A model generated the notes under the pieces. The model made no database searches and had not been told where the DNA came from. It was given only the letters and a program-made list of their open reading frames with translations. Source: Helianthus annuus (Eukaryota > Streptophyta > Magnoliopsida > Asterales > Asteraceae). Taken from it: a stretch of 64,000 nucleotides of DNA. Made by a program: the position numbers and the translations under genes. The stretch lies in the NCBI RefSeq assembly GCF_002127325.2, contig NC_035438.2, positions 88,598,385-88,662,384 of the forward strand, in the 5' to 3' direction. Below, in pieces: positions 46,289 to 57,604 of this stretch (position 1 is the stretch's first letter; every line of letters starts with the position of its first letter).

Positions 46289-49200
46289 GGAGCTTCTGCA
46301 TGCTTTGATAGTCTATGGTATGTAGATAGTGGAGGCTCCAGGCACATGACAGGATGTAAAGCCCTCCTCAAAGACTTTAAAATCCATGGTGAGGGTGATA
46401 TATCCTTTGGAAATAATAGTAAAGGGAAAGTTCTGGGGTCTGGCACAGTGCAATCTGGCAATGTAAAATTTGAAAATGTCAATCTAATAGACAATCTAAA
46501 ATTCAACCTTCTGAGTGTGTCTCAAATGAGTGACAAAGGGTTTGGGTCATTCTTCACAAAAGATTGTTGTAGGATTGTTGGACCAGAAATGGTCAAAAAG
46601 ATTGAAGCAATAATTAAAAATGATCAGACAAAACTTGTTGCTCAAAGAAGTGGCAATGTTTATGTTGTTGACATGTCTAAAGAGTGTCCCAGAGCTGATG
46701 CCTGTCTGTTCTCAGCTGCCTCTAACAAAGAGACAAGACTTTGGCACAAAAGACTGGGACACACAAATCTTAAGACAATAACAGAAATTTCAAAAAATGG
46801 TTTGGTTAGAGGCCTACCACAAAAATTGTTTTCATGTCCTGAACATTGCATTTCCTGTTTAAAAGGAAAACAGCATAAAAGTTCCTACAAGTCCATTGAG
46901 GAGTCCAAAACAACCCAGTGCTTGCAAATGCTGCACATGGATTTGTTTGGCCCAGTTCAAGTCATGAGCCTCAAAAAGAAAAGATATTGTTTAGTTATAG
47001 TTGATGACTTTTCTAGGTTTACATGGACTTTCTTTTTGCACTCTAAAGATGAAACTGCAGGCATTTTGCAAGACTTTGTGACACAGGTTGAAAAGCAATT
47101 TGATCTTCCAGTGAAAAGCTTTAGGAGTGACAATGGCACAGAATTTAAAAATAGGGAGTTGGATGCCTTCTGTGTGAAGAAAGGGATTGTAAGGCAGTAC
47201 AACATCCCTAGAACACCAGAGCAAAATGGGGTTGTTGAAAGAAAGAACAGAATTTTGATTGAGGCTGCCAGAACCATGCTTGCAGATTCAGGTTTGCCAT
47301 TAACTTTCTGGGCAGAGGTAGTAAACACTGCTTGCTATGTCCAGAACAGAGTTTTAATCAACCCCAGGCACAAAAAGACTGCCTATGAAATTCTGTATAA
47401 AATCAAACCACTGATCTCATACTTCAAGGTATTTGGCTGCCCATGCTTTATTTTGAACTTAAAAGATTCCATTTCAAAATTTGCAGCCAAAATTGATTGT
47501 GGTTATTTTATGGGATACTCAACCATTGCCAAGGCCTACAAAGTGTTCAATGCACGGACCAAGGTAGTGGAGGAGACTTTGGATGTAAAGTTCAATGAAC
47601 TTTCATCAATGAAAATCCCAGCAAATCCTGCTGAACTGTTTGATCTTGAAAAATTCACTTTTGGAAATACTGCTGTCAAGACTAACAGTGCAGGTCCATC
47701 AGAGGATACAACACCAGACTATGGGTATGAAGTCATCATCCCTCAAAGGTCTGCCACAAAAGGGAAAGCATCAGTTGTTCAAAACAACTGTCAAAGCTCA
47801 ACCACTGCTACCTCAACAGTTGTTGATCAAAGTAGCCCATCTACCACTGCTTCCACATCCTCAACTACTGCTGACAAAAGTCCTCAAACAGTGGATAAAA
47901 GTCAGCAGTGGTCCACTCCATTACCACCCATTCCACCACCTTTTGAAGCCACTGCTGGGTCATCAAAGTCACCAGCAGTGGTTAGCTCAGATGATACACA
48001 TTTGCAGCCTTCACCAACAAATGCCATCATACCATACCAAGGAGATTTAATCTTCTTGAGATCTCAACCTGATCAAATCGTTGGCAACATCAATGAAGGG
48101 GTGCTCACAAGAAGCCAAACCCAAAACATTTGTCTTTTTGCTGGTTTTCTATCACTCCATCAGCCAGTCAAGTACCAAGAGGCACTAAAAGACAACAGCT
48201 GGGTAGAAGCCATGCAAAAAGAGCTCCAACAGTTCAAGAGACAACAAGTATGGGAGCTTGTACCACTGCCAAAAGAGGTCAGTCCCATTGGCACAAAGTG
48301 GGTCTTCAAGAACAAAACAGATGAAAGGGGCATTGTTGTCAAGAACAAAGCCAGGCTTATGGTTCAAGGTTACAGACAGGAAGAGGGGATTGATTATGAT
48401 GAAACATTCGCCCCTGTTGCAAGATTGGAAGCTATCAGACTGTTCCTGGCATTTGCTGTCAACCACAACATGAAGGTGTTTTAGATGGATATCAAAAGTG
48501 CTTTCCTCTATGGTACATTGCAAGAAGAGGTATATGTATGTCAACCTCCAGGCTTTGAGGATCCATTTTATCCTGATCATGTCTACAGGCTAAACAAAGC
48601 CTTGTATGGCCTGAAACAAGCACCAAGGGTCTGGTATGAAACTCTTTCCAACTTTCTTCTCTCAAATGGTTTCAAAAGAGGTACCATTGATAAAACACTG
48701 TTTCTTAAATGGAGAGGGAAAGATTTAATGATTGTCCAAATTTATGTGGATGACATTATTTTTCGAAGCACATGTACCAAAATGTGTGAAGAGTTTAGAG
48801 GACTCATGACAGCTGAGTTTGAAATGAGTGCAATGGGTGAGCTGCAATGCTTTCTTGGTCTCCAAGTACAGCAATTGCAAAATGGAACCTTCATTCATCA
48901 AAGCAAATATGCTAAAGAACTTTTAACCAAATTTGATATGAATGATTGTAAACCATGCAGCACACCCATGGCCACAAATAAGCTGGTCATGTTTGATGAA
49001 AAAGATGAGCTGATTGACCAAACACTTTATAGAAGCATGATTGGGTCTTTATTGTACCTAACTGCATCTAGACCAGACATCATGTTTGCAACATGTGTCT
49101 GTGCAAGAAGTCAATCAGCTCCCAGAAAATCAAATCTCATTGCTGTAAAAAGGATTCTCAGATACATAAAAGGTGCTCCCACACTTGGTATCTGGTATCC

Positions 49201-49687
49201 AGCTAATGGGAATATCAAGCTTTCAGGTTTTTCAGACAGTGACTTTGCTGGATGTCACACCACAAGGAAGTCCACTTCAGGAGGGTGCCAGTTTCTAGGT
49301 GATTGCTTAGTCTCTTGGCAAAGCAAAAAGCAAGCAGCAGTTTCAACATCCACTGCTGAGGCTGAATACATTGCTGTTGCAAGCTGTACAGCCCAACTCC
49401 TATGGCTTCAAAATCAGTTGCTGGATTTTAGTATCACTGCCTTAAAGACACCACTCATGTTGGACAGCCATGCAGTAGAAAATATCATAAAAAATCCAGT
49501 TTCCCACTCTACCACCAAGCACATCGACATCAGACATCACTTTGTGAGGGATTGCTATGAAAAAGGTTTGATTTCTCTACATCATGTCCCAACTAAAGAC
49601 CAGCTGGCAGATGTGCTCACAAAAGCACTTGATACAGCCACTTTTGAAAGCTTGGTCTCTAGGATTGGGATGCTAAACATGGAATAA
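46283..49687 (+). pseudogene. pol: C1 protease, integrase, reverse transcriptase and RNase H, with one in-frame TAG
   Basis: A single frame of about 1,134 codons broken only by TAG at 48482-48484. Protease: [13 protein letters not shown] near residue 14. Pre-integrase zinc region: LWHKRLGH...CISCLKGK near 150-195. Integrase [30 protein letters not shown]. Reverse transcriptase: [11 protein letters not shown], then, past the stop, MDIKSAFLYG, PPGFEDP, YGLKQAPRVWY and catalytic YVDDII. RNase H: SDSDFAGCHTTRKSTSG, STAEAEYIA, and the DIRHHFVRD tail. It ends GMLNME. The stop lies between [10 protein letters not shown] and MDIKSAF, where the family has a sense codon. The CDS would be non-functional without readthrough. 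Confidence 0.92.
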
Positions 49688-50827
49688 CAAGCAACATCTT
49701 GTTTTTCTATGAATAAAAGCAACAAAATGTTTTCAGAAAATCAAAAAACCATCCTTAAAAATAGCTAAAAATGAAAAATTCATTAAAATCCTTAAAAGTC
49801 TGCCATAATCACTGATTGTTCAAAAGTCTGCTCTACTTCAAAAAGTCTGCCCACTGCTGAAAGGCAACCTCTGTTCTCTCATTTCTTGATAACCTCTGTT
49901 GTTCAAAAGCAGTGTCTTATCCACTGATATGCTATCCACTGATAGTGAAAATCATCCACTGCCCCCTTTCCACTGCTTTCATCAGTTGCTTTCATCAAAA
50001 GTATTGTCCTTCATTTTCACCAGTGGTTGTCACGTGGGCAGTACATAGCAGTCATACCTTTTGTAACGGCTGCCACGTCAGCATTTATTCTCTTTCCTAT
50101 AAAATTCCCCACTCACCACCAAAACAGGGTTTTACTGTCGAATTGAATTCTTAAAAAATTCTCTTTTCAAAGCAGTTTTTCCTCTCATCTCTCACAAATT
50201 CCTTCGATCGTTTGTTTCAAAAATGACAAAATCGAAGTCATCTGCAAAACCCACATCAAAATCATCGAAAACAGCCTCTCAAAAGGCAACTTCCACTGAA
50301 ATTCCATACAAAAAGTCTCACAATCTCCTGGGTCTACTCACAAAACAAGGAACCACAGATGTTTTCGACTCCATCATTAACATCATGGCAAAATCAAAGT
50401 ACAAAACTTTGCTCACCGCCGATGCACCAATCTATTTGGCGACCCAAAGGGAGTTTTGGAAGAATGCAACCCTTGAAAAACAAGGAGACATTGCAACCGC
50501 GATTCACTCTTCTATAAAGGGTAAAACTGTCCAAATCACGCCACAATCCATCTCCGAAGTCTTTCAGCTCGATGACCAGGCAGGTAAAACTTCCTTCACT
50601 AAAAACGAGTTGCACATTGACTTCATTGAACGAGGGTATGAAGCCACAATGATGAAGAAACTAACCTTAGAAAAAGGTTATTTTCCTTCTGCACCCAGAT
50701 TTCTATTTCATACCCTCCTACTGTGTGTTTCAAACAAAACCACTTCTTTTAATGAGATCCCTATAAAGATTCAAAATCTGGGATATGCAATTCTTCAAGA
50801 AGAAAATTATAACTATTCTCGGGAAAT
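48864..50827 (+). repeat. C1 internal duplication, copy A
   Basis: Starts AAGTACAGCAATTGC in reverse transcriptase and runs through RNase H, the spacer and the first 200 codons of the 3' ORF. It is followed at once by copy B at the same spacing (1,964 bp). The copies differ clearly, more so in the 3' ORF part. Confidence 0.9.
49688..50222 (+). promoter_or_regulatory. promoter-like spacer before 3' ORF, copy A
   Basis: No frame of note. It holds a G-box CACGTG (50031-50036), a second ACGT site GCCACGTCAGC (50072-50082), and TATAAAAT (50098-50105) about 118 bases before the ATG at 50223. The 49850-50000 part is crowded with CCACTG motifs. The block is conserved in copy B and, with a weaker TATA, in C2. 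Confidence 0.5.
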
Positions 50828-50879
50828 AAGTACAGCAAATGCAAAATGGAACTTTCATTCATCAAAGCAAATATGCTAA
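50223..50879 (+). pseudogene. C1 3' ORF, truncated first copy
   Basis: Starts MTKSKSSAKPTSK with a Ser/Lys-rich head, then a conserved region (LLTADAPIYLATQREFW, ITPQSISEVFQLDD, FLFHTLLLCVSNKTTSFNE). After about 201 codons it runs into the reverse-transcriptase sequence of copy B and stops, so only the N-terminal domain is present. It resembles the N-terminus of ORFs found after pol in Sirevirus-type elements; function unknown. Confidence 0.85.
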
Positions 50880-51650
50880 AGAACTTTTAACCAAATTTGA
50901 TATGAATGACTGTAAACCATGCAGCACACCCATGGCCACAAATAAGCTGGTCATGTCTGATGAAAAGGATGAGCTGATTGACCAAACACTTTATAGGAGC
51001 ATGATTGGGTCTTTATTGTACCTAACTGCATCCAGACCAGACATCATGTTTGCAACATGTGTCTGTGCAAGAAGTCAATCAGCTCCCAGAAAATCTAATC
51101 TCATTGCTGTAAAAAGGATTCTCAGATACATAAAAGGTGCTCCCACACTTGGTATCTGGTATCCAGCTAATGGGAATATCAAGCTTTCAGGTTTTTCAGA
51201 CAGTGACTTTGCTGGTTGTCACACAACAAGGAAGTCCACTTCAGGAGGGTGCTAGTTTCTAGGTGATTGCTTAGTTTCTTGGCAAAGCAAAAAGCAAGCA
51301 GCAGTGTCAACATCCACTGCTGAGGCTGAATACATTGCTGCTGCAAGCTGTACAACCCAACTCCTGTGGCTTCAAATCAGTTACCGGATTTTGGTATCAC
51401 TGCCTTAAAGACACCACTTATGCTGGATAGCCAGGCAGCAGAAAATATCATCAAAAATCCAGTTTCCCATTCTACCACCAAACATATCGACATCAGACAT
51501 CACTTTGTGAGGGATTGCTATGAAAAAGGTTTGATTTCTCTGCATCATGTCCCAACTAAAGACCAGCTGGCAGATGTGCTCACAAAAGCACTTGATACAG
51601 CCACTTTTGAAAGTCTGGTCTCTAGGATTGGGATGCTGAACATGGAATAA
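50839..51650 (+). pseudogene. pol: C1 duplicated tail of reverse transcriptase and RNase H
   Basis: Repeats the end of pol from MQNGTFIHQSKYAKELL to GMLNME. A TAG at 51253-51255 replaces a Gln codon of copy A, and a 1-base loss near 51376 shifts the frame (WLQ-NQ region). It has no catalytic YVDD and no start of its own; it is a by-product of the duplication. Confidence 0.9.
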
Positions 51651-52186
51651 CAAGCAACATCTTGTTTTTCTATGAATAAAAGCAACAAGATGTTTTCAGA
51701 AAATCAAAAATCCATCCTTAAAAATAGCTTAAAAATGAAAATTTCATTAAAATCCTTAAAAGTCTGCCATAACCACTGATTGTTCAAAATTTTGCTCTAC
51801 TTCAAAAAGTCTGCCCATTGTTGAAAGGCAACCTCTGCTATCTCATTCCTTGATAACCACTGTTGTTCAAAAGCAGTGTCTTATCCACTGATATGCTATC
51901 CACTGATAGTAAAAATCATCCACTGCCCCCTTTCCACTGCTTTCATCCGTTGCTTTCACCAAAAGTACTGTCCTTCATTTTCACCAGTGGTTGTCACGTG
52001 GGCAGTACATAGCAGTCAAACTTTTTGTAACGGCTGCCACGTCAGCATTCACTATCTCTCCTATAAAACTCCCCACTTACCATCCAAACAGGGTTTTACT
52101 GTCGAATTGAATTCATAAAAATTCTCTTCTCAAAGCAGTTTTTCTTTCCATCTCCCACAAAATTCCCTCGATCAATCGTTTCAAAA
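51651..52186 (+). promoter_or_regulatory. promoter-like spacer before 3' ORF, copy B
   Basis: Same elements as copy A: CACGTG 51995-52000, GCCACGTCAGC 52036-52046, CTATAAAAC 52061-52069, and ATG at 52187. All three are unchanged although other bases in the spacer differ between copies. Confidence 0.5.
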
Positions 52187-52845
52187 ATGACAAAATCGAA
52201 GTCATCTGCAAAACCCACATCAAAATCTTCGAAAACAGCCTCTCAAAAGGCAACCACCACTGACATTCCATTCAAAAAATCTCACAATCTCCTGGGTCTT
52301 CTCACAAAACCAGGAACCACACATGTTTTCGATTCCATTATCACCATCATGGCAAAATCAAAGTACAAAACTTTGCTCACAGCCGACGCACCCATCTACT
52401 TGGCAACCCAAAGGGAGTTTTGGAAGAATGCAACCCTTGAAAAACAAGGAGACATTGCAACAGAAATCAAATCTTCCATAAAGGGTAAAGCTGTTCACAT
52501 TACACCACAATCCATCTCTGAAGTCTTCCAACTCGATGACCAGGCAGGTAAAACTTCCTTCACCAAAAACGAGTTGCACATTGACTTCATTGAAAGAGGG
52601 TATGAAGCCACAATGATGACGAAACTTACCTTAGAAAAAGGTTATTTTCCTCCTGCAACAAGATTTCTATTTCATACCCTCCTAGTATGTGTTTCAAACA
52701 AAACCACTTTTTTCAATGAGATCCCTATAAAGATTCAAAATCTGGGATATGCGATTCTTCAAGAAGAAAATTATAACTATTCTCGGGAAATCTTTAAAGA
52801 TTTGGTTAACAATGTTGAAAGCAAATCATTTTTACTGTTTCCATG

Positions 52846-52850
52846 GTTTT
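52846..52850. repeat. target-site duplication of C3, left copy (GTTTT)
   Basis: GTTTT here and at 53463-53467 flank C3; C2 shows the uninterrupted site. Confidence 0.85.
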
Positions 52851-53462
52851 TGTTGCTGACAGAAGCTATTGAAGCTGAAGCTATCCAAAGACCAAAGACA
52901 GTGCAAGACTACTTGAAGATTGCAAGAAGACTGAAGACAAAGTTTTTATGAAGCTATTGTCAAGGGGGAGTTTGTTGGTGCATGTTTGTGACAACAGCTT
53001 GGATTTGGTCTTTGGATATCTTGTAATTAGTTAAACGATAAACGGTTAGCGGGTTTAGCTTTATAATAGTTAGTTGTAATGTTTGGGCTAACTAAACCCA
53101 AAGAATTGGGTGATGGGGTGCGAATTGGGCCTGTCCAATTCGCAGCCCAAGAGTGTAAACCTAGCCCACTTGTAAACCTTGTGTTATATAAACAAGGTTA
53201 GGCTTTAGGGTTTAGATTAATCAGCCAAAACAGTTTGTGTGAGAAATTCGTGAGAGGCAATAGGCTTTGGACGAATTTGTGAGTGTGGTTAGGGTTTGAT
53301 TGATTGTAATCAGTCTTGATAGATAATCAATAAAACCCGGTTCGAAAGTGATTGCTGATTTCTGTTCCTACACGTTTTCTGCTTATTCTGATCAAGAGGA
53401 TTCCGCACTCTTGATTGGAAAGACGATTCTGTGAAGATCCATATACATCAAGGGGACCTACA
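52851..53462 (+). mobile_element. internally deleted copia copy C3
   Basis: A 612-bp insert with TG...CA ends and a 5-bp duplication. It starts TGTTGCTGACAG, has a 3'-UTR-like part, a polypurine tract CAAGGGGGAGTT (52960-52971) and then a full LTR starting TGTTGGTGCATG. The likely structure is a few bases of 5' LTR joined by deletion to the 3' end. It belongs to another copia family, similar in ends to the LTR at 7451-7918. Confidence 0.75.
52973..53462 (+). repeat. C3 LTR (490 bp)
   Basis: Starts TGTTGGTGCATG after the polypurine tract and ends GGGGACCTACA at the target duplication. TTATATAAAC at about 53183-53192 is a TATA-like box. Confidence 0.75.
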
Positions 53463-56400
53463 GTTTTTAAGCTATTATTTTCAAAAGAAATTCAGTAAGG
53501 ATGATTTGCCTCTAATAAACCAAGGTGAAATAACTGCAATAAACTGTCTAACATCTGAAACATTTTCACGTATGTTAGCACCTTGCAAAACACAAGCATG
53601 GGTACCTGAGCAGATTTTAGCAGCTACCACTACTCCTCAGGTATCTGCTGCTGAGCCTACTGCTCTAGGTCATCAAAGCAGCAGAAGAACTGTTTTGAAA
53701 CCCACACCTACCAAACCAAAAAGGCCATCCAAAAAGCAAAATCAAAAACCCTCCAAACCAATCAAAAAGGCAACTCTGGCAGATGAGATACCAGAGTTAA
53801 TGCCTGTGACAACACAAATGTCACTAGAAACCACTGCTGCTTCTTCCTCACAGCAGTTGGTACAAATATCTCAACCCATAACCATAACTCCTCCTGCTTC
53901 TTCACAAAAAGGACAGGTTGTACACAAAGGGCCACCACATCATGATGCTCTGGATACACTTGTCTCCATCATCCACAGCTCAATGCCCGGAGCAATTCAG
54001 CTTTCTAAACCCACCATCACATCCTCAATTCCACCAAAAACACAACTACTGTTGGATGCAATTGACTTGAACCAGGCACTATCCAGTCCTTCTCAATCAC
54101 CTGTCAATGAGAATATACCTCAACAAATGACTGAGCCTACTGTATCATCCATTGCTAACCCACCAACAAAACCTGAGGAGGTTACACCCATTGAGTTACA
54201 AGTAACTCTTTGTGGTAATCCAAGTGAAGCAGCCACTACAACTGTTGAACCTACAGGTTTACAGTTGGGCAGTGGTTTCATTAATAAGACTTCCTTGGAG
54301 GCAATTCCTTACATAGCACCTCTGCCAACCACCAGTGGATTTATATATCCAACTGGCATCATCAAAAGGTTGTCAAGTGTTGAAGGAAGAAGACCCCAGT
54401 ACCAAGAAAAAGGGGCATCAGTGGTTAGTGTTTGGAATAAATTCCCTACATCTGCCACTGATAAAACCACTGTTAGTGGGAAATCAGATGATCTCATTAA
54501 ATTGGGTGATGATTTAAAGTACCAGAAATTGACGGATCGTGTTGAAAAACTTGATAACTCTGTTGCAGAGCTCAAAACTATGCTCTAGCAGTTGTTACAG
54601 GTACAAAAGGTACAATCCACTGCTGTTCCACCTCAAGCACCTGCTCTACAACAAGCACCTGCTACAAATGAGCTCTGGAATTTCTTTCAACCTTATCTCC
54701 ATCATCAGGCACAACTGGCAGATCAGCAACATGCAAAACATGTTCAACAGCTGAGAAATGCTATGGAGTCTAGATTCAAAGACACTCAGGCTGATCTAAA
54801 GGCTCTCAAAACTCAGATCCTGCACACCACTGGCACTGCTCCTCCACCAGTATTCTTCATTGATCAACTCCCTGAAGATAATGCCAAAAAAGGGGAGAAA
54901 ATTCAAGAATGGAGGAGAAAGGGAATAACTGATGGTCTTTACCTTGCACCAGAAAATTCAAATATGACCAAGCAGATCCCTTTGCCAGATGGTAGTAAGA
55001 AAATTGATGAGACTACAAATGCACTTGCAGAAGCACTTGCTTGTGTAAAAAGGGATAGAGAGGCCAAAAAGAAAGCCAAGGTGGATTATCCGGATCAGGG
55101 TACTTCAGGGTCAAGAGATGATGAAAATCTTTTTGATGAAAAGAAGAAGCCTACTAGAAAAGTAAGGCTACCCAAATCCATTCCGGTCAGGCGTTCAAAG
55201 TTTGTTCAAAAACCACCTTCCAAAACAGGTGTTGTAACCTCTGTTGTATCAACTGCTGTTGGTACCTCAGTAGTTTCAACATCTGCCCCCACTTCAACAC
55301 ACACCACCTCAACACACACTTCATCTACTGCTTTACCACCATCACCACCAAAATCACAATTACCTCCTGTCAAAAGGCAGAAGACAGCAGATGTTAAAAC
55401 ATCTACTGTAAAGACAACAGTGGTTGGAACACCAGTTGTTTCTACAGCTGTTAGTCTATCACAAACCACTGCCACTACAACCATCTTTCCATCCAAAACA
55501 ACGTCAGTCCCTCCTCAAATAAAGAGGAGGAGGCTAACTCCTAAAGATGATGTCACTTTACCACCCCAAACATCTTCAAAACCTTTAGCCCTTGTTAATA
55601 TACCAAAACCAGTTCCACTTTCTTCTGTTCCAATGCACAAACCTTTACCTCCTGCAGGTGTTCAATTTCCTCTTGAACTAGAAGCTGTCAGAGAAGAGAT
55701 AAAATCCTTCTATACTGAGGATGACCCTGCCAAAAGGAGTTTGCCCTCAATCAAAGGATATCCATGGCCCAAAAACATTGATGAATATTTGAAGATAAAG
55801 GCCAAACAAGCAGAGGATATCTCACAAAGAAACTCACAAGGGAAATCTGACAAAGAAGTTTCAAGATACTACCAATATCTGCTTACACAATTTAATTCCC
55901 TGGAACGTTTTGCAAAGAATGTTAGTCAACAAATTTCTGAAAGAGCAGCTGAAACTCTGAAGAAAGACTACATTGAAAGCATCATGTTTTACAAGAAATA
56001 CAAAGGAGAGAGACACATGTACAAAGAGTGGACTATCCCAGAGCTTGAAGCTGAATCAGCCAGAATTCAAGTTATGGTAAAAAGGAAAGTCACTCACACT
56101 CCTCCTGATTGGGCAAAGTTCAAAAAGAATGTACCTGAAAAGCAGTTGGAACTAAAAAGAATGAAAGAAGAATTGGTTGTTGCTAAATTTGGCACCAAAA
56201 GACAAGTTGCTAGATGGAAGGAAGATTTGGTCAGGTCAACCTACAAAAGGTTGGAGGAATTAAGGAAGAAAGATCCTAAAATCCCTCAAAAACCTGACTA
56301 CCCTGAAGCAGCGGTTTCAAAAGGACCATCAAAGCTGCAAATCAGGAGATCCACTGCTCCAGCTGGTACTGCCTTTTACAAAAGAAGGAGTCAAAGCCAG

Positions 56401-56849
56401 CTAGGTGCTGAAACAGTTCAAGAAATTCTTACTGGCAATGCTGTTGTAAAAGAAGGCCTGTTAAGAACGTTAAAAGAAGAACTTAAACAAGAAAATTCTG
56501 CTACCACTGCTCAGCCAGTGATGAATCGGCCAGCCTCTCCAAATACTTCAGCAAATAAGCATCTCCCAAGAAACCCACCAGGCTCAAAAATACAAAAGTG
56601 GGCAACTGACAAACAGACCCGCGTATTGACTTTGCTCAGGTCTGGTGGAGAAGTGAAGATAATATCAAGGGAACAAGCTCTTGGCCTGAGTCTTGAAGAT
56701 TTGCAGGATCTCCTTGATCTTCCACTTAGCAGGGATGATGAAGATACAGATGCCCTTAACTTTGAATTGCAATTTAAAGGCCAGATAAGGGAGCTGTTGA
56801 TGAGGCAATAAAATATCCACAATAATGAAGAGTTTTGGCATTATCTGTT

Positions 56850-56861
56850 CCAGGGGGAGAT
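56850..56861 (+). promoter_or_regulatory. C1 polypurine tract
   Basis: CCAGGGGGAGAT lies directly before the 3' LTR, 39 bases after the 3' ORF stop. Confidence 0.88.
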
Positions 56862-57599
56862 TGTTGGGATTGAACCCTATCAGAGGAACAGATAATGTAA
56901 AGCCAAAACTGGATCAGCTCAGTGGATCCAGAATAAGCAGATGCTGATATACATATCTTTCCCCTTGAAAGTGATTACAACAACTGATGACCTCCTATCT
57001 GCTGATCTTACTAACTGCTGACCAATAACTGCTACTCAATTAAAGATCTGATGAAGACTCAAGTCCTGCTGATTCAATCTACTGCCTTGAGTCAAGCACT
57101 GCTGATCCGGATAAGTGCTGCTGGGTTCACAGCAGTAGAAGGTTGCAGCAGTTGTTCTATAGTCTGTTATGTAATAGAATGTAATAGCAGTAGTTAACAC
57201 AAGCAGTGTCTGTATAGATCAGAGGTTAGAGTTTGTTAGGAGGTTAGATGTCACTTTCATGGTGACGTCAGCTAAAGATGCTCAGTAGTTTGCAAGTGCT
57301 TATAAATAGTACAGTACTTTGTATTGTTCTATAAGCTCTTCACATCATTCGTCTTCTTTGCACGAACAAACTACTGAGCTCGGGCTGAGGGGGAGTTTGC
57401 ATTCATACATCATCATTGTAGTCGTGTTTGAAATAAATTCAATCATTCGGTTCTTTGTGTAAAGATGTTTGATTAAAAGTATTACTCTCATTTGATTGTA
57501 TACAAAGTTTGTGTTCATCTTAATTTCCGCTGCACACTCATTCATTTCCATCTTATTTTACAAACAAAAATACAATCAAAAGGAAACTCAGATCCAACA
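56862..57599 (+). repeat. C1 3' LTR (738 bp)
   Basis: Same ends as the 5' LTR. Differences by eye: about 11 substitutions and one extra T near 57110. Confidence 0.95.
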
Positions 57600-57604
57600 A
57601 AAAG
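57600..57604. repeat. target-site duplication of C1, right copy (AAAAG)
   Basis: Matches 42289-42293; C2 3' ORF sequence resumes at once. Confidence 0.92.

Larger units (their letters stand above)
50828..52791 (+). repeat. C1 internal duplication, copy B
   Basis: Partner of 48864-50827, starting AAGTACAGCAAATGC. After its end the 3' ORF continues normally, so copy B is the one in the native setting at its right side. Confidence 0.9.
52187..56811 (+). pseudogene. C1 3' ORF, full-length copy interrupted by C3 and one TAG
   Basis: Coding parts are 52187-52850 and 53468-56811; with C3 and one duplication copy set aside they total 4,008 bases, 1,336 codons including stop, in one frame. The only other break is TAG at 54586-54588. 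The N-terminal 220 residues hold the conserved LLTADAPIYLATQ...FQLDD domain. Then follow a long Pro/Ser/Thr/Gln-rich linker, a short coiled coil (LTDRVEKLDNSVAELKTML) before the TAG, a Gln/Ala-rich helix, IPLPDGSKK, a Thr/Val/Pro-rich linker, and a Lys/Glu-rich C-terminal domain (VREEIKSFYTEDDPAKRSLP, YKKYKGERHMYKEW). I see no signal peptide or clear membrane helix, so the usual name 'env-like' is not supported here. Function unknown. Confidence 0.85.
42294..57599 (+). mobile_element. complete copia element C1 with long 3' ORF (SIRE/Maximus-like)
   Basis: A 15,306-bp plus-strand element inserted into the 3' ORF of its relative C2. Order: 5' LTR, primer site, gag (1,005 codons), pol (protease, integrase, reverse transcriptase, RNase H), a 1,964-bp internal tandem duplication, a long 3' ORF, polypurine tract, 3' LTR. 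Integrase before reverse transcriptase marks it as Ty1/copia; large gag and a third ORF suggest the Sirevirus group. The LTRs differ at about 11 substitutions and one indel in 737 bp by eye. Confidence 0.95.

Noticed and set aside
48864..52791. Two adjacent copia elements rather than a duplication
   Set aside because: There is no LTR, primer site or target duplication between the copies; the junction lies inside the 3' ORF and reverse-transcriptase sequence.
50223..52850. Calling the 3' ORF an envelope gene
   Set aside because: No signal peptide, cleavage site or clear membrane helix is visible; the family label env-like rests on position only.
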